Shown here one piece after another: positions 28,450 to 38,518 of a stretch of 64,000 bases of DNA. The notes beneath the pieces are model-generated. The model had not been told where the DNA came from and ran no database searches. It was given only the letters and a program-made list of their open reading frames with translations. Each line of letters starts with the position of its first letter. Positions within the stretch are counted from its first letter, which is position 1. Source of the DNA: Chitinophagaceae bacterium (lineage in GTDB: Bacteria; Bacteroidota; Bacteroidia; Chitinophagales; Chitinophagaceae). The position numbers and the translations under genes are program-made. The stretch spans positions 1 to 64,000 of the forward strand of contig JAEUVJ010000008.1 in NCBI GenBank assembly GCA_016787085.1, written 5' to 3'.

Positions 28450-31400
28450 TTAACGAAGTGTTACATTGGCGCCAAACACAATGGAGCGTGTGATCGGGTA
28501 GTTGTTTGTCCAGTCGCCTGACCCCCTGAATGAGTAGTTATGTTCAGGGTCCCAGCCGATCCAGTCGGTAAAGGTGTAGAGGTTCCTGCCACTGGCATAC
28601 AATGTGAGGCTACCCAGCCTGAGCTTGTCAAGTATCTTCTGCGAAAAAGTATAACTCAGCGTAACGTCCTTTATCCTTGTGTAACTGTTGTCTGAAGCAT
28701 ACCCATACCCTTTTGAATTGGTGTATGCCAGTGAAGGGCGGGTGTTACTTTTATTCTCAGCGGTCCAATATCCGGTTTCTACAGGTATGTTCATACGTCC
28801 TGCTTCATCTGCGTAAGTAAGCGTGACATTATTCTTGATCGCCCCCTGGAATGTCTGGATGAAGATGTTCAGGTGAAAGTTCTTGTAGTGGAAAGTATTG
28901 GTCAAACCCCCGATCCATTTAGGTGCAGTTTGCCCAAGTATTACCCTGTCAGCTGCCGTTATTTGTTTATCACCATTGACATCAACAAATTTAAGGTCGC
29001 CATCTTTAGCTGTAGGGTCTGTCTGCGAACGATCTTCTCCCGTTTGCCATACCCCTGCCAGTTTATAATCATAGATCACACTAATGGGCTGACCGATGAA
29101 CCAGCGGTTACCAAGATCATCCTTCTTATCGCCGTACAGATCAACGATCCTGTTCTTGTTAGAAGAAAAGTTGATGTTACTTTCCCATTTGAAATCCTTT
29201 GTTGTAATGTTCACAGTACTCAGGGTTACTTCAACACCGGTGTTCTTCGTTTTACCAAGATTATCCAATACAAAGCTGTAGCCGGTAATGATCGGCAGGT
29301 TACGCCTCAGGAGTAATCCTTCTGTTTTTGTATTATAAATATCAACAGATCCGGTGATCCTGCTTTTGAGGATGCTAAAATCAACACCGGCATTAAACGT
29401 AGTAGCGTTTTCCCAATGCAGGTCGGCATTGCCGAGATTGCTGGCCAAAACCCCGATCGTACTGGCCCCCCCGAAAGGAAATCTCACGGTACCTTCGGTA
29501 GTGATCGTTCCGTACACTCCGATTGCCTCGTTTCCGGATTTACCATAAGAACTGCGCAGCTTCAGGTTATCAATCACTTTAATATTTTCCAGGAATCTTT
29601 CTTTGCTGATATTCCAGCCAACGGCTACCGAAGGAAATACGCCATATTTATCAGTATTAGCTCCCATTACGGATGAGCCATCACGTCTTGCTGTTACCGT
29701 AAGAAGATACCTGCCATCATAAGAATAGTTGATCCTTGCCATCTGGGATACAAGGCTGTACTTATCTCTGTAGGAAGTGGCGGTCTGGGTTGCACCGGCT
29801 TCCAGCCTGTTGAATGAAAGTTCGTCATTGATAAAACCGGTAGCAGCAGTACCAGAAGTAAAATAGTTACGTTGCTGTGCACTGTATAAACCGGTAAAAT
29901 CAAACTGGTGTACTCCCCATGACCGGTTATAGGTCAGGATATTTTCGATCACCCAGTTATTCGTTTCTGAGCTGGAAGCATTGGCCGAGCCAATAGTATT
30001 ATTGGCATCCCTGCCTGTATAGCTTCCAAAACGGGTGGTAACATACGTATACCCAGCATTGAAACGGTATTTCAAGCCCTTCAGCACTCCAAGTGGTTTT
30101 ATTTCAACATATCCATTTCCGGTCAGGTTATTACTGCGGTCAGTTCTGTCAGTATTTAATCCAAGAAGCGGATTAGCATACAGCAATTCCGGATACATAG
30201 GATATATCTCATAAGCGCCGGTGGAGTTATACAGTGAACCGTAAGGGCTCATGGCTGCTGCCAGGTAAAAATTCGCCCTTCCCCCGTCATAGTTATTATT
30301 TGCAAAAGACAATGAAGTACCTGCAGACAAATAATCAGTAATATTCATGTCCAGGTTGGAGCGAAGACTGGCCCGGTGGTATTGATATCCTTTCACTGCG
30401 CCTTTCTGCTTCATATAATCACCGGATAAATAATATTTCACTTCCTTTGTTCCGCCCGATATGCTTACATTATGATCCTGGATGATGCCCTGCTGGGTAG
30501 CCTCTTTTATCCAATCCACTTTTTTACCTGCATTGTAATTTGCGATCTCGTAGGCATTGGGCAAGATATTGGTTTGCGTCTGGGTGGGGTTTACCTGTTT
30601 CCACCAGTCAGCGTATTTCTTTACATAGCCCTCCGGGGTCAGTGGGTCCAGCATGTGAGCTATATTATCAAAACCCATATAGGCATTGTACCGGATGACA
30701 GGTTTGCCGGTGGTACCTCTCTTAGTAGTAATAAGGATGACACCATTAGCTCCATTAACACCGTAGATAGCAGTAGCTGAAGCGTCTTTTAGTATTTCGA
30801 TAGAAGCGATGTCATTCGGATTGATGTCATTTGTAACTGCACCTGTTTTACTGAAAGGCACACCATCCACCACGATAAATGGACCGGTTCCGGCAGAAAT
30901 GGTATTCTGGCCCCTTACCAGTACAGATGCAGAGCTGCCCGGCACAGATGAAGTTTGAGTAATGGTAACACCTGCAACAGAGCCCTCGATAGCATGCAGC
31001 ACATTGGTAACAGGTAGTTGCGACAGGCGTGCCTTAGGCACAGAGGCTACAGACCCGGTTACATCGGAACGTTTTCTTGTTCCATAACCTACCACTACTA
31101 CAGCCCCCAGTTCGCGGTTAGTAGCTACTAATTTTACCTGCATAACCAGATTGAAGTCGGGTGAGACTTCCATAGTTTGATATCCTACGCTACTTATCAC
31201 CAGCATATCTCCCTCGGATGCGGCTATACTATAAGCCCCCTGGGCATCAGTAGTCGCAGCCACCCTTTTGCCTTTCACCAGTACCGTAGCACTTACCACA
31301 GGCTCGCCGGTTTCGGCATCGGTCACAGTACCAGATACACTTTTTGCTTGTCCGAAAGCAGTTAAAGAAGAAAAAAGCAGGAGAAAAAAGCCAGTAAAAA

Positions 31401-31485
31401 ATAAACGGCTGGCCAGCCGGATTGCAGAAGAAATGATCTCATTCGGGAGCTTGGCCCAAATGAACTTGCAGTTCAATTTGTTCAT
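28450..31485 (-). CDS. SusC/RagA-family TonB-dependent outer-membrane transporter (PUL 1)
   Basis: This 1011-residue protein has signal peptide (SLTAFGQ), an N-terminal carboxypeptidase-regulatory-like domain (VSGTVTDAETGEPVVSATV), a TonB-box region around VVVVGYGTRKRSDVTGS, a plug domain (SIEILKDASATAIYG) and a long beta-barrel ending in an aromatic strand (VFGANVTLR). It has no STN extension, so control through an anti-sigma system is unlikely and the nearby HTCS is the natural regulator. It imports glycan fragments with SusD. Length matches typical SusC. Confidence 0.96.
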   Translation of the reverse strand: MNKLNCKFIWAKLPNEIISSAIRLASRLFFTGFFLLLFSSLTAFGQAKSVSGTVTDAETGEPVVSATVLVKGKRVAATTDAQGAYSIAASEGDMLVISSVGYQTMEVSPDFNLVMQVKLVATNRELGAVVVVGYGTRKRSDVTGSVASVPKARLSQLPVTNVLHAIEGSVAGVTITQTSSVPGSSASVLVRGQNTISAGTGPFIVVDGVPFSKTGAVTNDINPNDIASIEILKDASATAIYGVNGANGVILITTKRGTTGKPVIRYNAYMGFDNIAHMLDPLTPEGYVKKYADWWKQVNPTQTQTNILPNAYEIANYNAGKKVDWIKEATQQGIIQDHNVSISGGTKEVKYYLSGDYMKQKGAVKGYQYHRASLRSNLDMNITDYLSAGTSLSFANNNYDGGRANFYLAAAMSPYGSLYNSTGAYEIYPMYPELLYANPLLGLNTDRTDRSNNLTGNGYVEIKPLGVLKGLKYRFNAGYTYVTTRFGSYTGRDANNTIGSANASSSETNNWVIENILTYNRSWGVHQFDFTGLYSAQQRNYFTSGTAATGFINDELSFNRLEAGATQTATSYRDKYSLVSQMARINYSYDGRYLLTVTARRDGSSVMGANTDKYGVFPSVAVGWNISKERFLENIKVIDNLKLRSSYGKSGNEAIGVYGTITTEGTVRFPFGGASTIGVLASNLGNADLHWENATTFNAGVDFSILKSRITGSVDIYNTKTEGLLLRRNLPIITGYSFVLDNLGKTKNTGVEVTLSTVNITTKDFKWESNINFSSNKNRIVDLYGDKKDDLGNRWFIGQPISVIYDYKLAGVWQTGEDRSQTDPTAKDGDLKFVDVNGDKQITAADRVILGQTAPKWIGGLTNTFHYKNFHLNIFIQTFQGAIKNNVTLTYADEAGRMNIPVETGYWTAENKSNTRPSLAYTNSKGYGYASDNSYTRIKDVTLSYTFSQKILDKLRLGSLTLYASGRNLYTFTDWIGWDPEHNYSFRGSGDWTNNYPITRSIVFGANVTLR

Positions 31486-31543
31486 ATGACAGCAGTTTGT
31501 AATTGAATAAATACAGGAATGGACGTCTTCCCGATTATGACAA

Positions 31544-31650
31544 GGTAAATGTCATCTCAGAATTTACCGAAGCACGGGGGACAAATGATAAAAAAAGGGG
31601 GGTAAATTCTGATCCTGGAAAAGAATTTCAGGCATGACTGGGGTAAAATC
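31544..31650. promoter_or_regulatory. Candidate operator: repeated GGTAAAtTC motif upstream of susC
   Basis: The motif appears as ggtaaat (31544), inverted gaatttacc (31560-31568), ggtaaattc (31601-31609) and ggtaaaatc (31642-31650). The second and third copies form a perfect 9-base inverted repeat. All lie in the 249-base region between the HTCS gene and susC, where an AraC-type domain of the HTCS would be expected to bind. Binding is inferred, and no -33/-7 promoter was confidently identified. Confidence 0.45.
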
Positions 31651-31734
31651 GGACAAAAAGGGGGAGTTCTTGAAATAGACCTGCCTTTTGGTCAAAGCAG
31701 GGTAAGGGAGTTGTTTTTTACCAACGCAAGACAC

Positions 31735-34700
31735 TTAATGATTATCTACCGGCCTTCCGCCAAGCACTTTGCGGTACCGCTTTACATATTCCGACGGGTT
31801 TATACCAAAAAGCTTATGGAACTGCTCCCTGAAATAACGGATATCATTGAAGCCGGTAATATAAGTAACCTCCACAATGGTCTTGTCGGTTGAGATCAGC
31901 AACTCGGCTGCCTTGCGCAGGCGCAAATACCTTACAAAGACGTTGACAGTAAGACCGGAGACCATTTTTACCTTTTTGTACAAACTGGGGTGGCTCATCC
32001 CGATCTCCTTGCAGAAGGTATGAATAGTGAATTCCGGGTCATCGAGATGATTTTCAACAATCGCCATGCATCTTTCAATAAATTCCTTATGCTCTCCGGC
32101 AATATGGGTATTGGGTTTCAGGGTTACGGCATTAAAGAAATATTGCTGCAGCCTGTTGCGCCCTTTCAGGATATTCTGTACACGGGCAATGACCATTTCC
32201 TTATCAAAAGGCTTGGTCAGGTAATCTTCGGCGCCGCCTTCTATCCCTTTCAGCCTTGTCTCATCAGACGAACTGGCTGTAAGCAGTATCACGGGTATAT
32301 GGGCGATCGCTGCGTTCTCCTTTATCCTTTTACATAACTCGATCCCGCCCATCACCTTCATCATCACATCGCTGATGACAATATCGGGTGTTACTTTCAG
32401 CACCAGCTCATATCCATCCGTTCCATCATCGGCCTCATATATATTAAATGTACCGGCAAAAATACCCCGGATATAAGCCCGTATGTCGGCATTATCATCT
32501 ACGATCAGCATAGAAGGAAGATCGGAGGTGAGCTGGTCTATCACCCCGGAGCTATTTCTTCTGACAGGATCTCCATTTATTGCATTACTATTCTCTGCCA
32601 GGGGTTCTTCCACTAGTTCATGCAGGATAGTTTCGCCACTTTTGTAATCCTCGCTGACAGCCTGCGAAGCAAAATGCTCTCTGCCTTTCAGCAACAGCAG
32701 CCGGAACTCCGTTCCTTTACCCTGCTCACTGGTATAACTGAGTTTCCCGTTATGCGCCTCCGCCAGCTTCCGCGAAACATATAAGCCTATTCCGAATCCC
32801 GTCTGCGATGCTTTCTCCTTATTAGCTGCCTGGTAAAACGACTCGAATAGTTTATTGCCCACGTCCGCCGGGATACCACTGCCCGTATCTGTTACCCTGA
32901 TGCTGATATCCTTTTCCTGCTCCGCTATTTCCATAGCTATTTTACCTCCGGCACCGGTGTACTTAAAAGCATTGGAGACCAGGTTGAATAATATGATCTC
33001 GATCTTCTCTTTATCGGCATAGATAAATACTTCATGATCCGGTTTATTGAAAGAGAAACTGATGCTTCTTGCCAACGCATGCTGACTGAAACTGAGGTAT
33101 ACTTCCTGGCATATTTCAGTCATGTCAAAACGTTCGATCCGCATCTGTTCGTCCACCGATTCTACTTTTCTGAACAAAAGCAGCTGATCCACCAGGCTCA
33201 GCAGCCTCCGGGCATTACGATAGATCATGGACACATCCCTGCCGGCCTCCTCCTCATTGCTTTTTCCTTTGATCATCTCTTTCAGGGGATTGATGATCAG
33301 GGTCAGTGGTGTCCTGAACTCATGCGAGATATGTGTGAAGAAGGATATCTTCCGTTCTGCCAGCTCTTTTTCCTTTTCCTTTTCCAGGCGGGCCAGCCTG
33401 ATCTCGTAACGCAGCCTTTCCTGTCTTTTGTTATATAATATATAGAGGTAAACAGCGGCGCCAAGAACAAGAGCATATAAGCCATAAGCCCACCAGGTAC
33501 GGTACCAGGGAGGCAATACATTTACCTGGAGCAAGCGGGTCTCCTCACTCCATACCCCATCGGCATTGGTCACTTTCACTTTAAAAACATAATTCCCTTC
33601 CTGGAGTCTTGAATAATTCGCCGTCCGTGCATTGTTTACATCATTCCAGTTCTTATCCCATCCTTCCAGCATGTATGCATACTTTATTTTGTCGGCGCTG
33701 CTGTACTCGATTGCAACAAAGTCAAGTGAAATGGTGGCTCTGTTGAAGGGAACCGTGATCAGTTCAGTTTTTCCCGCATTCTTCCTGCTGGTATAGGAAC
33801 TGTCTTCTTCCAGCGGGGTGTTATTGACCTTTAGCCCGGTCAGAAAGATACGGGGTGTCTCTTTCCTGTCATACACACTGTCAGGATAGAAAATGTTATA
33901 CCCTTTTATACCTCCGAAAAGAAACTCGCCATTTGCCAGGGCCAGTCCTGCATTAAAACTGAATTGATTGCTTTGCAGTCCGTCCGACTGAGAAAAATTC
34001 CTGAAGGTCCCCGACCCGGTATTGAACCGGCTCAGCCCATTGTACGTGCTTAACCATAAATTCCCCTTTTCATCTTCCAGCATACGTAATATAGTATTAC
34101 TGGGAAGCCCCTCGGCAGTGGTGTATCGCCGGTAGGTACCATTTTTCCTGTCAAACAACAGCAAGCCACCTCCTTCCGTGCCTATCCAGAAATTCTTGTC
34201 CTTATCTTCCCGGATACAACGAACCGGGTAACCGATATAGAATGTCTGATGCTTTTTTTGCAACCGGTCAATACGCACAAGGGAGTTGTAATTGCCTCCC
34301 CAGAAATTGCCCTGCATATCTTCAGCAAGACTTTGAATGTTTATTATTTTGTCATCAAAGAGTTCGAATCCGTTAGTACTCCTGTTGAACAGGTACAATG
34401 TGCCATTATTGGTAGTGCTGGCCCATAATTGCTTTTGCGCATCCTCGTACATCAGCCATACATTATTCTCTTCTGCGTTGGTAATGGGATTAAAACAGGT
34501 AAAATGTTCAAACCTGCCGGATCGTTTCTGAAACCGGTTGACCCCGCCGAACCAGGCCGATACCCATATGTCATTGTTACGGTCCCGGAGGATACTGGTG
34601 ATGAAATTGCTGCTTACTGAATGTTCATTGGCAGCGTTACTGGTATATGAAGTGAATGTGTTCTTGTCGCGGTCCCAGTAACGAAGCCCGGCACCATCTG

Positions 34701-35817
34701 TACCGATCCATACATTGCTTTTTTCATCTTCGCAAAAAGAAAGAATAAAATTATTGATGATACTGTTTTGCCCCGGGCCTGTATAAGTAATATGCCTGAA
34801 GGAACTCGTCCGGGATTGAACGACATTGACCCCTCCTCTTAATGTGCCAATCCATTTTCTTCCATCGGCATCTTCATAAAAAGCATATACGGCATTACTG
34901 TTGACCAACGGAGTTCCTTCTGCAGATACATACGGGATAGCTTTGGTGGCCGCATAGGGCAATAACCATACACCTCCCCCATCTGTGGCCAGCCATACTG
35001 TGTGGTTTTTATCTTCAAATATTCCGGCCACCCTGTATTTTGACGGCATCAGGTTTTCTGAATACGTATTATGGCTGGTGCTATATTTATACAGGCCATG
35101 CACATTCCCAATCCAGAGATCCCCCTTCTTATCAGGTTTCATACAATCCGCCTGTTTCACTGAATTATTGACGAGTTCCAGTTTATTTGTTCTCAGGTCA
35201 AGCCGGCAAAGCCCCGCCTGCTGTACAAATACCCACGCTATTGGCTCTGAAGGATCGGCCTCGATCGCAGTCACTGTGTAATTACCTTCATGACCTTTGA
35301 AAAAATAAAAGGGTATCTGTGTACCAACGATGCTATTGTTCTCAAATACTATCAACCCATTACTTTGAGTACCGGCAAGCACCAGCCTGTTCTTTTCTAA
35401 CGAACGGACCATACCTACTCCTTCTTTGATGGGTTGTAACATCCCTGTACCCTGGTCTTTGAAGCGCAGGCCGGAAAAAATGGTACCCGACGGACTATAG
35501 ATACTGATGCCCCTTGACGTACCTATCCATATATTGCGATGAACGTCTCCGTCAATTGAATAGATATGATTGTCGCTGAGTGAAGTGCTGTCGCCAATAC
35601 TATTGCGGAATACCCTGAATGAGTAACCATCGTAGCGGTTCAGCCCGTCGTAGGTGCCAAACCACATAAATCCATTATGGTCCTGGTATATACATGTTAC
35701 TGCATTATTGGACAATCCCTGTTCAATACCAAGATGTCGTACAATATAGGGGTCACCTGCATAGACAGATACAGATAATACAGTCAGAAGCAAGATCAAT
35801 GATCGCCGGCAGAACAT
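31735..35817 (-). CDS. Hybrid two-component system (HTCS) regulator of PUL 1
   Basis: The 1360-residue one-protein system carries, in order: signal peptide; ~14 propeller repeats (GLSNNAVTCIYQDHNGFMWF and so on) forming a periplasmic sensor; Y_Y_Y domain; one transmembrane helix (WWAYGLYALVLGAAVYLYIL); histidine kinase dimerisation domain with phosphoacceptor His near 832 (ISHEFRTPLT); ATPase domain (NLVSNAFKYT, DTGSGIP); receiver with Asp near 1151 (IVISDVMM); and C-terminal AraC-type helix-turn-helix. All catalytic residues appear intact. In Bacteroidota such proteins detect a specific oligosaccharide and activate the adjacent susCD operon. Confidence 0.95.
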   Translation of the reverse strand: MFCRRSLILLLTVLSVSVYAGDPYIVRHLGIEQGLSNNAVTCIYQDHNGFMWFGTYDGLNRYDGYSFRVFRNSIGDSTSLSDNHIYSIDGDVHRNIWIGTSRGISIYSPSGTIFSGLRFKDQGTGMLQPIKEGVGMVRSLEKNRLVLAGTQSNGLIVFENNSIVGTQIPFYFFKGHEGNYTVTAIEADPSEPIAWVFVQQAGLCRLDLRTNKLELVNNSVKQADCMKPDKKGDLWIGNVHGLYKYSTSHNTYSENLMPSKYRVAGIFEDKNHTVWLATDGGGVWLLPYAATKAIPYVSAEGTPLVNSNAVYAFYEDADGRKWIGTLRGGVNVVQSRTSSFRHITYTGPGQNSIINNFILSFCEDEKSNVWIGTDGAGLRYWDRDKNTFTSYTSNAANEHSVSSNFITSILRDRNNDIWVSAWFGGVNRFQKRSGRFEHFTCFNPITNAEENNVWLMYEDAQKQLWASTTNNGTLYLFNRSTNGFELFDDKIINIQSLAEDMQGNFWGGNYNSLVRIDRLQKKHQTFYIGYPVRCIREDKDKNFWIGTEGGGLLLFDRKNGTYRRYTTAEGLPSNTILRMLEDEKGNLWLSTYNGLSRFNTGSGTFRNFSQSDGLQSNQFSFNAGLALANGEFLFGGIKGYNIFYPDSVYDRKETPRIFLTGLKVNNTPLEEDSSYTSRKNAGKTELITVPFNRATISLDFVAIEYSSADKIKYAYMLEGWDKNWNDVNNARTANYSRLQEGNYVFKVKVTNADGVWSEETRLLQVNVLPPWYRTWWAYGLYALVLGAAVYLYILYNKRQERLRYEIRLARLEKEKEKELAERKISFFTHISHEFRTPLTLIINPLKEMIKGKSNEEEAGRDVSMIYRNARRLLSLVDQLLLFRKVESVDEQMRIERFDMTEICQEVYLSFSQHALARSISFSFNKPDHEVFIYADKEKIEIILFNLVSNAFKYTGAGGKIAMEIAEQEKDISIRVTDTGSGIPADVGNKLFESFYQAANKEKASQTGFGIGLYVSRKLAEAHNGKLSYTSEQGKGTEFRLLLLKGREHFASQAVSEDYKSGETILHELVEEPLAENSNAINGDPVRRNSSGVIDQLTSDLPSMLIVDDNADIRAYIRGIFAGTFNIYEADDGTDGYELVLKVTPDIVISDVMMKVMGGIELCKRIKENAAIAHIPVILLTASSSDETRLKGIEGGAEDYLTKPFDKEMVIARVQNILKGRNRLQQYFFNAVTLKPNTHIAGEHKEFIERCMAIVENHLDDPEFTIHTFCKEIGMSHPSLYKKVKMVSGLTVNVFVRYLRLRKAAELLISTDKTIVEVTYITGFNDIRYFREQFHKLFGINPSEYVKRYRKVLGGRPVDNH

Positions 35818-36128
35818 ACAGCAACTCTGAATAAGCGGTCAAGTTAAGTAAATCTCCCTGATCAGCCATCATGCAGAATCAAGCATCCCGATATAAACCG
35901 CAAGACAGTATCCACCTCCTGTCATGCTGCAAAATCGCGGTATATACCCGGTATGCTTGTCCTGCGTATCCCGCTGAAAACATGGGATCGGGACAGCTCG
36001 TGACAGTTGCTGCATCATTGATCTGTTTAACGATGATAAAACCGCTATTTCCTGATTTTATTCCTGCAAAAGGCAAACATTCGTCATACTCCGGGTCTTT
36101 CTCCGTCAGTAGGTTTGCTCCTGTTACT
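35818..36128. other. Divergent intergenic region between HTCS and nfnA-like gene
   Basis: About 311 bases separating two divergent genes. The plus-strand frame stays open through it but its translation looks random, so I treat it as non-coding. TAGGTTTG at 36110-36117 matches the Bacteroidota -7 consensus TAnnTTTG but would leave almost no leader. No repeat or strong hairpin was seen. Confidence 0.5.
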
Positions 36129-36989
36129 ATGAACCAGGTTTTATTTAAAAAACAGCTTTCACAGGATGTATTCCTGATGCGGCTGCATGCCCCGCTGATC
36201 GCTGAAGAAAGACAGGCAGGACAATTCATTATTCTGCAAACGGATGATGAATTTGGTGAACGTATCCCCCTTACCATTGCTGATGCTGATACGACAGAAG
36301 GTTCTGTCACGATCATCTTCCAGGTAGTGGGCAAGACCACCAAACACCTGGCGACCTTTGAACCGGGCGATGAACTGCCAGCCCTCGTTGGTCCATTGGG
36401 AAAACCTACTCATATTGAAAATTTCGGGAAAGTGGTCTGTGTCGGCGGTGGTATCGGTGTTGCCCCCTTGCATCCTATCGCACAGGCATTGAAAAAAGCA
36501 GGTAATCATGTCACGATCATAACAGGCGCCCGGACAAAAGAGCTGATCATCCTTGAAAAAGAAATGCAGGCGATAGCCGATGAGTTCATCGTTTGCACAG
36601 ATGACGGCTCCTATGGCAGGAAAGGACTGGTGACCGCTCCTTTGAAAGAATTATGTGAAAGAGAATTGAAGCCGGATATGGTGATCGCCATCGGGCCCCC
36701 GGTCATGATGAAATTCTGTTCGGAGACCACGAGACCGTATCATGTTTTCACACAGGTATCATTGAATACGATCATGGTGGATGGTACGGGCATGTGCGGA
36801 GGCTGCCGGGTGAATGTGGGTAAAGAAGTAAAATTCGTTTGCGTAGACGGGCCGGAATTCGATGGCCACCTGGTTGATTTCGACAACATGATCTCCCGGC
36901 TAAATGCTTACAAAGAGATAGAACGCAACCACTATAAATGTTTTGTCGAAAAAGCTTTCAGCGAAAAAGAACAGGAGGTAAGAATATGA
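36129..36989 (+). CDS. NfnA-like FAD/[2Fe-2S] oxidoreductase subunit
   Basis: A 286-residue product from the ATG giving MNQVLFKKQLSQDV; the frame continues 86 codons further upstream but that part is not family-like. It contains the ferredoxin-NADP reductase fold (ERIPLTIADAD for FAD, CVGGGIGVAPLHPIAQ for NAD(P)) and a C-terminal [2Fe-2S] site, VDGTGMCGGC...KFVCVDG, with the unusual Asp ligand position preserved. This matches the small subunit of NADH-dependent ferredoxin:NADP oxidoreductase or sulfide/dihydroorotate-dehydrogenase-like proteins. Its stop overlaps the next start by ATGA, so the two subunits are made together. Confidence 0.87.
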   Translation: MNQVLFKKQLSQDVFLMRLHAPLIAEERQAGQFIILQTDDEFGERIPLTIADADTTEGSVTIIFQVVGKTTKHLATFEPGDELPALVGPLGKPTHIENFGKVVCVGGGIGVAPLHPIAQALKKAGNHVTIITGARTKELIILEKEMQAIADEFIVCTDDGSYGRKGLVTAPLKELCERELKPDMVIAIGPPVMMKFCSETTRPYHVFTQVSLNTIMVDGTGMCGGCRVNVGKEVKFVCVDGPEFDGHLVDFDNMISRLNAYKEIERNHYKCFVEKAFSEKEQEVRI

Positions 36990-38482
36990 GCTATAAACCG
37001 GCAAATGAACTGCAGAAGGAAGCACAGTGCCTGTTAGATGAATACCTGTCAAAGGTGACATCACTGAAAGTAAAAGAAAGACAAAAGATACCTGCCCAGG
37101 AAATGCCGGTACAGGATCCTGAACAACGTTCCCGCAATATGGCAGAAGTAGCACTCGGTTACAGTTTTGAACAGGCAAGAGTAGAAGCCATGAGGTGTCT
37201 GCAATGTGTTAAAAAGAACTGCATGGAAGGCTGCCCGGTGAAAATTGATATTCCCCGTTTCATTGATCATATTGCGAAAGGAGAGTTTGAACAGGCGATT
37301 GCAGTAGTAAAAGAAACTACATTATTGCCGGCGGTATGTGGCAGGGTATGCCCGCAGGAAAAACAGTGCCAGTTGCATTGCACACTGGGCAAATCGTTAA
37401 AGGATATTGATAAGTCAGTGGCTATCGGCAGGCTTGAACGCTTTGTTGCCGACTGGGAAAGGATACACAACAAAACCATTATACCCGCTGTAAAAACCTC
37501 AACAGGAAAAAAGGTAGCTGTGATCGGAAGCGGACCGGCAGGACTGGTCGCTGCAGCAGATTGCAGAAGGGAAGGTCATCATGTCACCATCTTTGAAGCC
37601 TTTCACAAACTGGGAGGTGTATTGCGCTATGGTATTCCCGAATTCCGCCTGCCAAACGATATAATAGATAAAGAGATCGAAACGTTGAAAGCAATGGGTG
37701 TGGAGATCAGAACAAATTTTGTTGTCGGCCGCACCAGGAAGCTCACTGACCTGTTGGAAAAAGATGGCTACGATGCTGTGTTTGTAGGTACCGGCGCAGG
37801 GCTCCCGATCTTTATGGGCATAGAAGGAGAAAATCTTGTCGGTGTTTTTTCCGCCAATGAATACCTGACCCGTGCCAACCTGATGAAAGCATTTGACAGG
37901 AAAGCAGACACACCGATCTATCCTTCCAGGAATGTGGTGGTACTTGGCGGCGGTAATGTCGCTATGGATGCATCCAGGATGGCTAAGCGTCTGGGCGCTG
38001 AAAAAGTTTACATAGTGTACAGGAGAAGCGAAAATGAAATGCCGGCACGGAAAGAAGAAGTGTTACATGCTAAAGAGGAAGGTGTCGAATTCCTGCTATT
38101 GAGGAATGCAAAAAGAATACTCGGTGATGAACAGGAACGTGTAAAAGGGATCGTGTGTCTTCAATATGAATTAGGCGAACCGGATGCATCCGGAAGGCGA
38201 TCTCCTGTTGAAATACCCGGCAGTGAATTTATTCTTGATGCGGATACAGTGATAGTAGCAGTAGGCAACGGAAGCAACCCGTTGATCAGCCAGACAACAC
38301 CCCAGCTATCTGTCAGCAAAAGAGGCAATATCATAGTAGATGAAACGCAGAAAACATCTATGAACAAAATATTTGCTGGCGGCGATATTGTACTTGGTGC
38401 AGCTACAGTCATACTGGCTATGGGCGAAGGAAGAAAAGCAGCAGCTGCGATCAATAAGATGCTGACCCAGGTTCACGGGTAA
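36986..38482 (+). CDS. NfnB/GltD-like FAD, Fe-S and NADPH-binding oxidoreductase subunit
   Basis: The 498-residue protein starts at the ATGA overlap. Its N-terminus carries the two [4Fe-4S] cysteine clusters of the GltD family (MRCLQCVKKNCMEGCPVKID and CGRVCPQEKQCQLHC), then FAD-binding GSGPAGLVAAADCRREG, NADPH-binding LGGGNVAMDASRMAKRLG, and a C-terminal FAGGDIVLGAATVILAMGEG. With the preceding gene it forms an NfnAB-like pair, either exchanging electrons among NADH, NADPH and ferredoxin or acting as a glutamate-synthase-type reductase. No large GltB subunit is nearby, which favours Nfn. Confidence 0.88.
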   Translation: MSYKPANELQKEAQCLLDEYLSKVTSLKVKERQKIPAQEMPVQDPEQRSRNMAEVALGYSFEQARVEAMRCLQCVKKNCMEGCPVKIDIPRFIDHIAKGEFEQAIAVVKETTLLPAVCGRVCPQEKQCQLHCTLGKSLKDIDKSVAIGRLERFVADWERIHNKTIIPAVKTSTGKKVAVIGSGPAGLVAAADCRREGHHVTIFEAFHKLGGVLRYGIPEFRLPNDIIDKEIETLKAMGVEIRTNFVVGRTRKLTDLLEKDGYDAVFVGTGAGLPIFMGIEGENLVGVFSANEYLTRANLMKAFDRKADTPIYPSRNVVVLGGGNVAMDASRMAKRLGAEKVYIVYRRSENEMPARKEEVLHAKEEGVEFLLLRNAKRILGDEQERVKGIVCLQYELGEPDASGRRSPVEIPGSEFILDADTVIVAVGNGSNPLISQTTPQLSVSKRGNIIVDETQKTSMNKIFAGGDIVLGAATVILAMGEGRKAAAAINKMLTQVHG

Positions 38483-38518
38483 AACAGAGAAAAGGAGAAA
38501 ATCCTGATACCGGGAGTA

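Noticed and set aside
36110-36117. TAGGTTTG as -7 promoter element for the nfnA-like gene
   Set aside because: No TTG at the required distance upstream, and transcription would begin only about five bases before the start codon.
35871-36128. 86-codon N-terminal extension of the NfnA-like gene
   Set aside because: The translation has no signal peptide or family similarity and would precede a normal family start at 36129.
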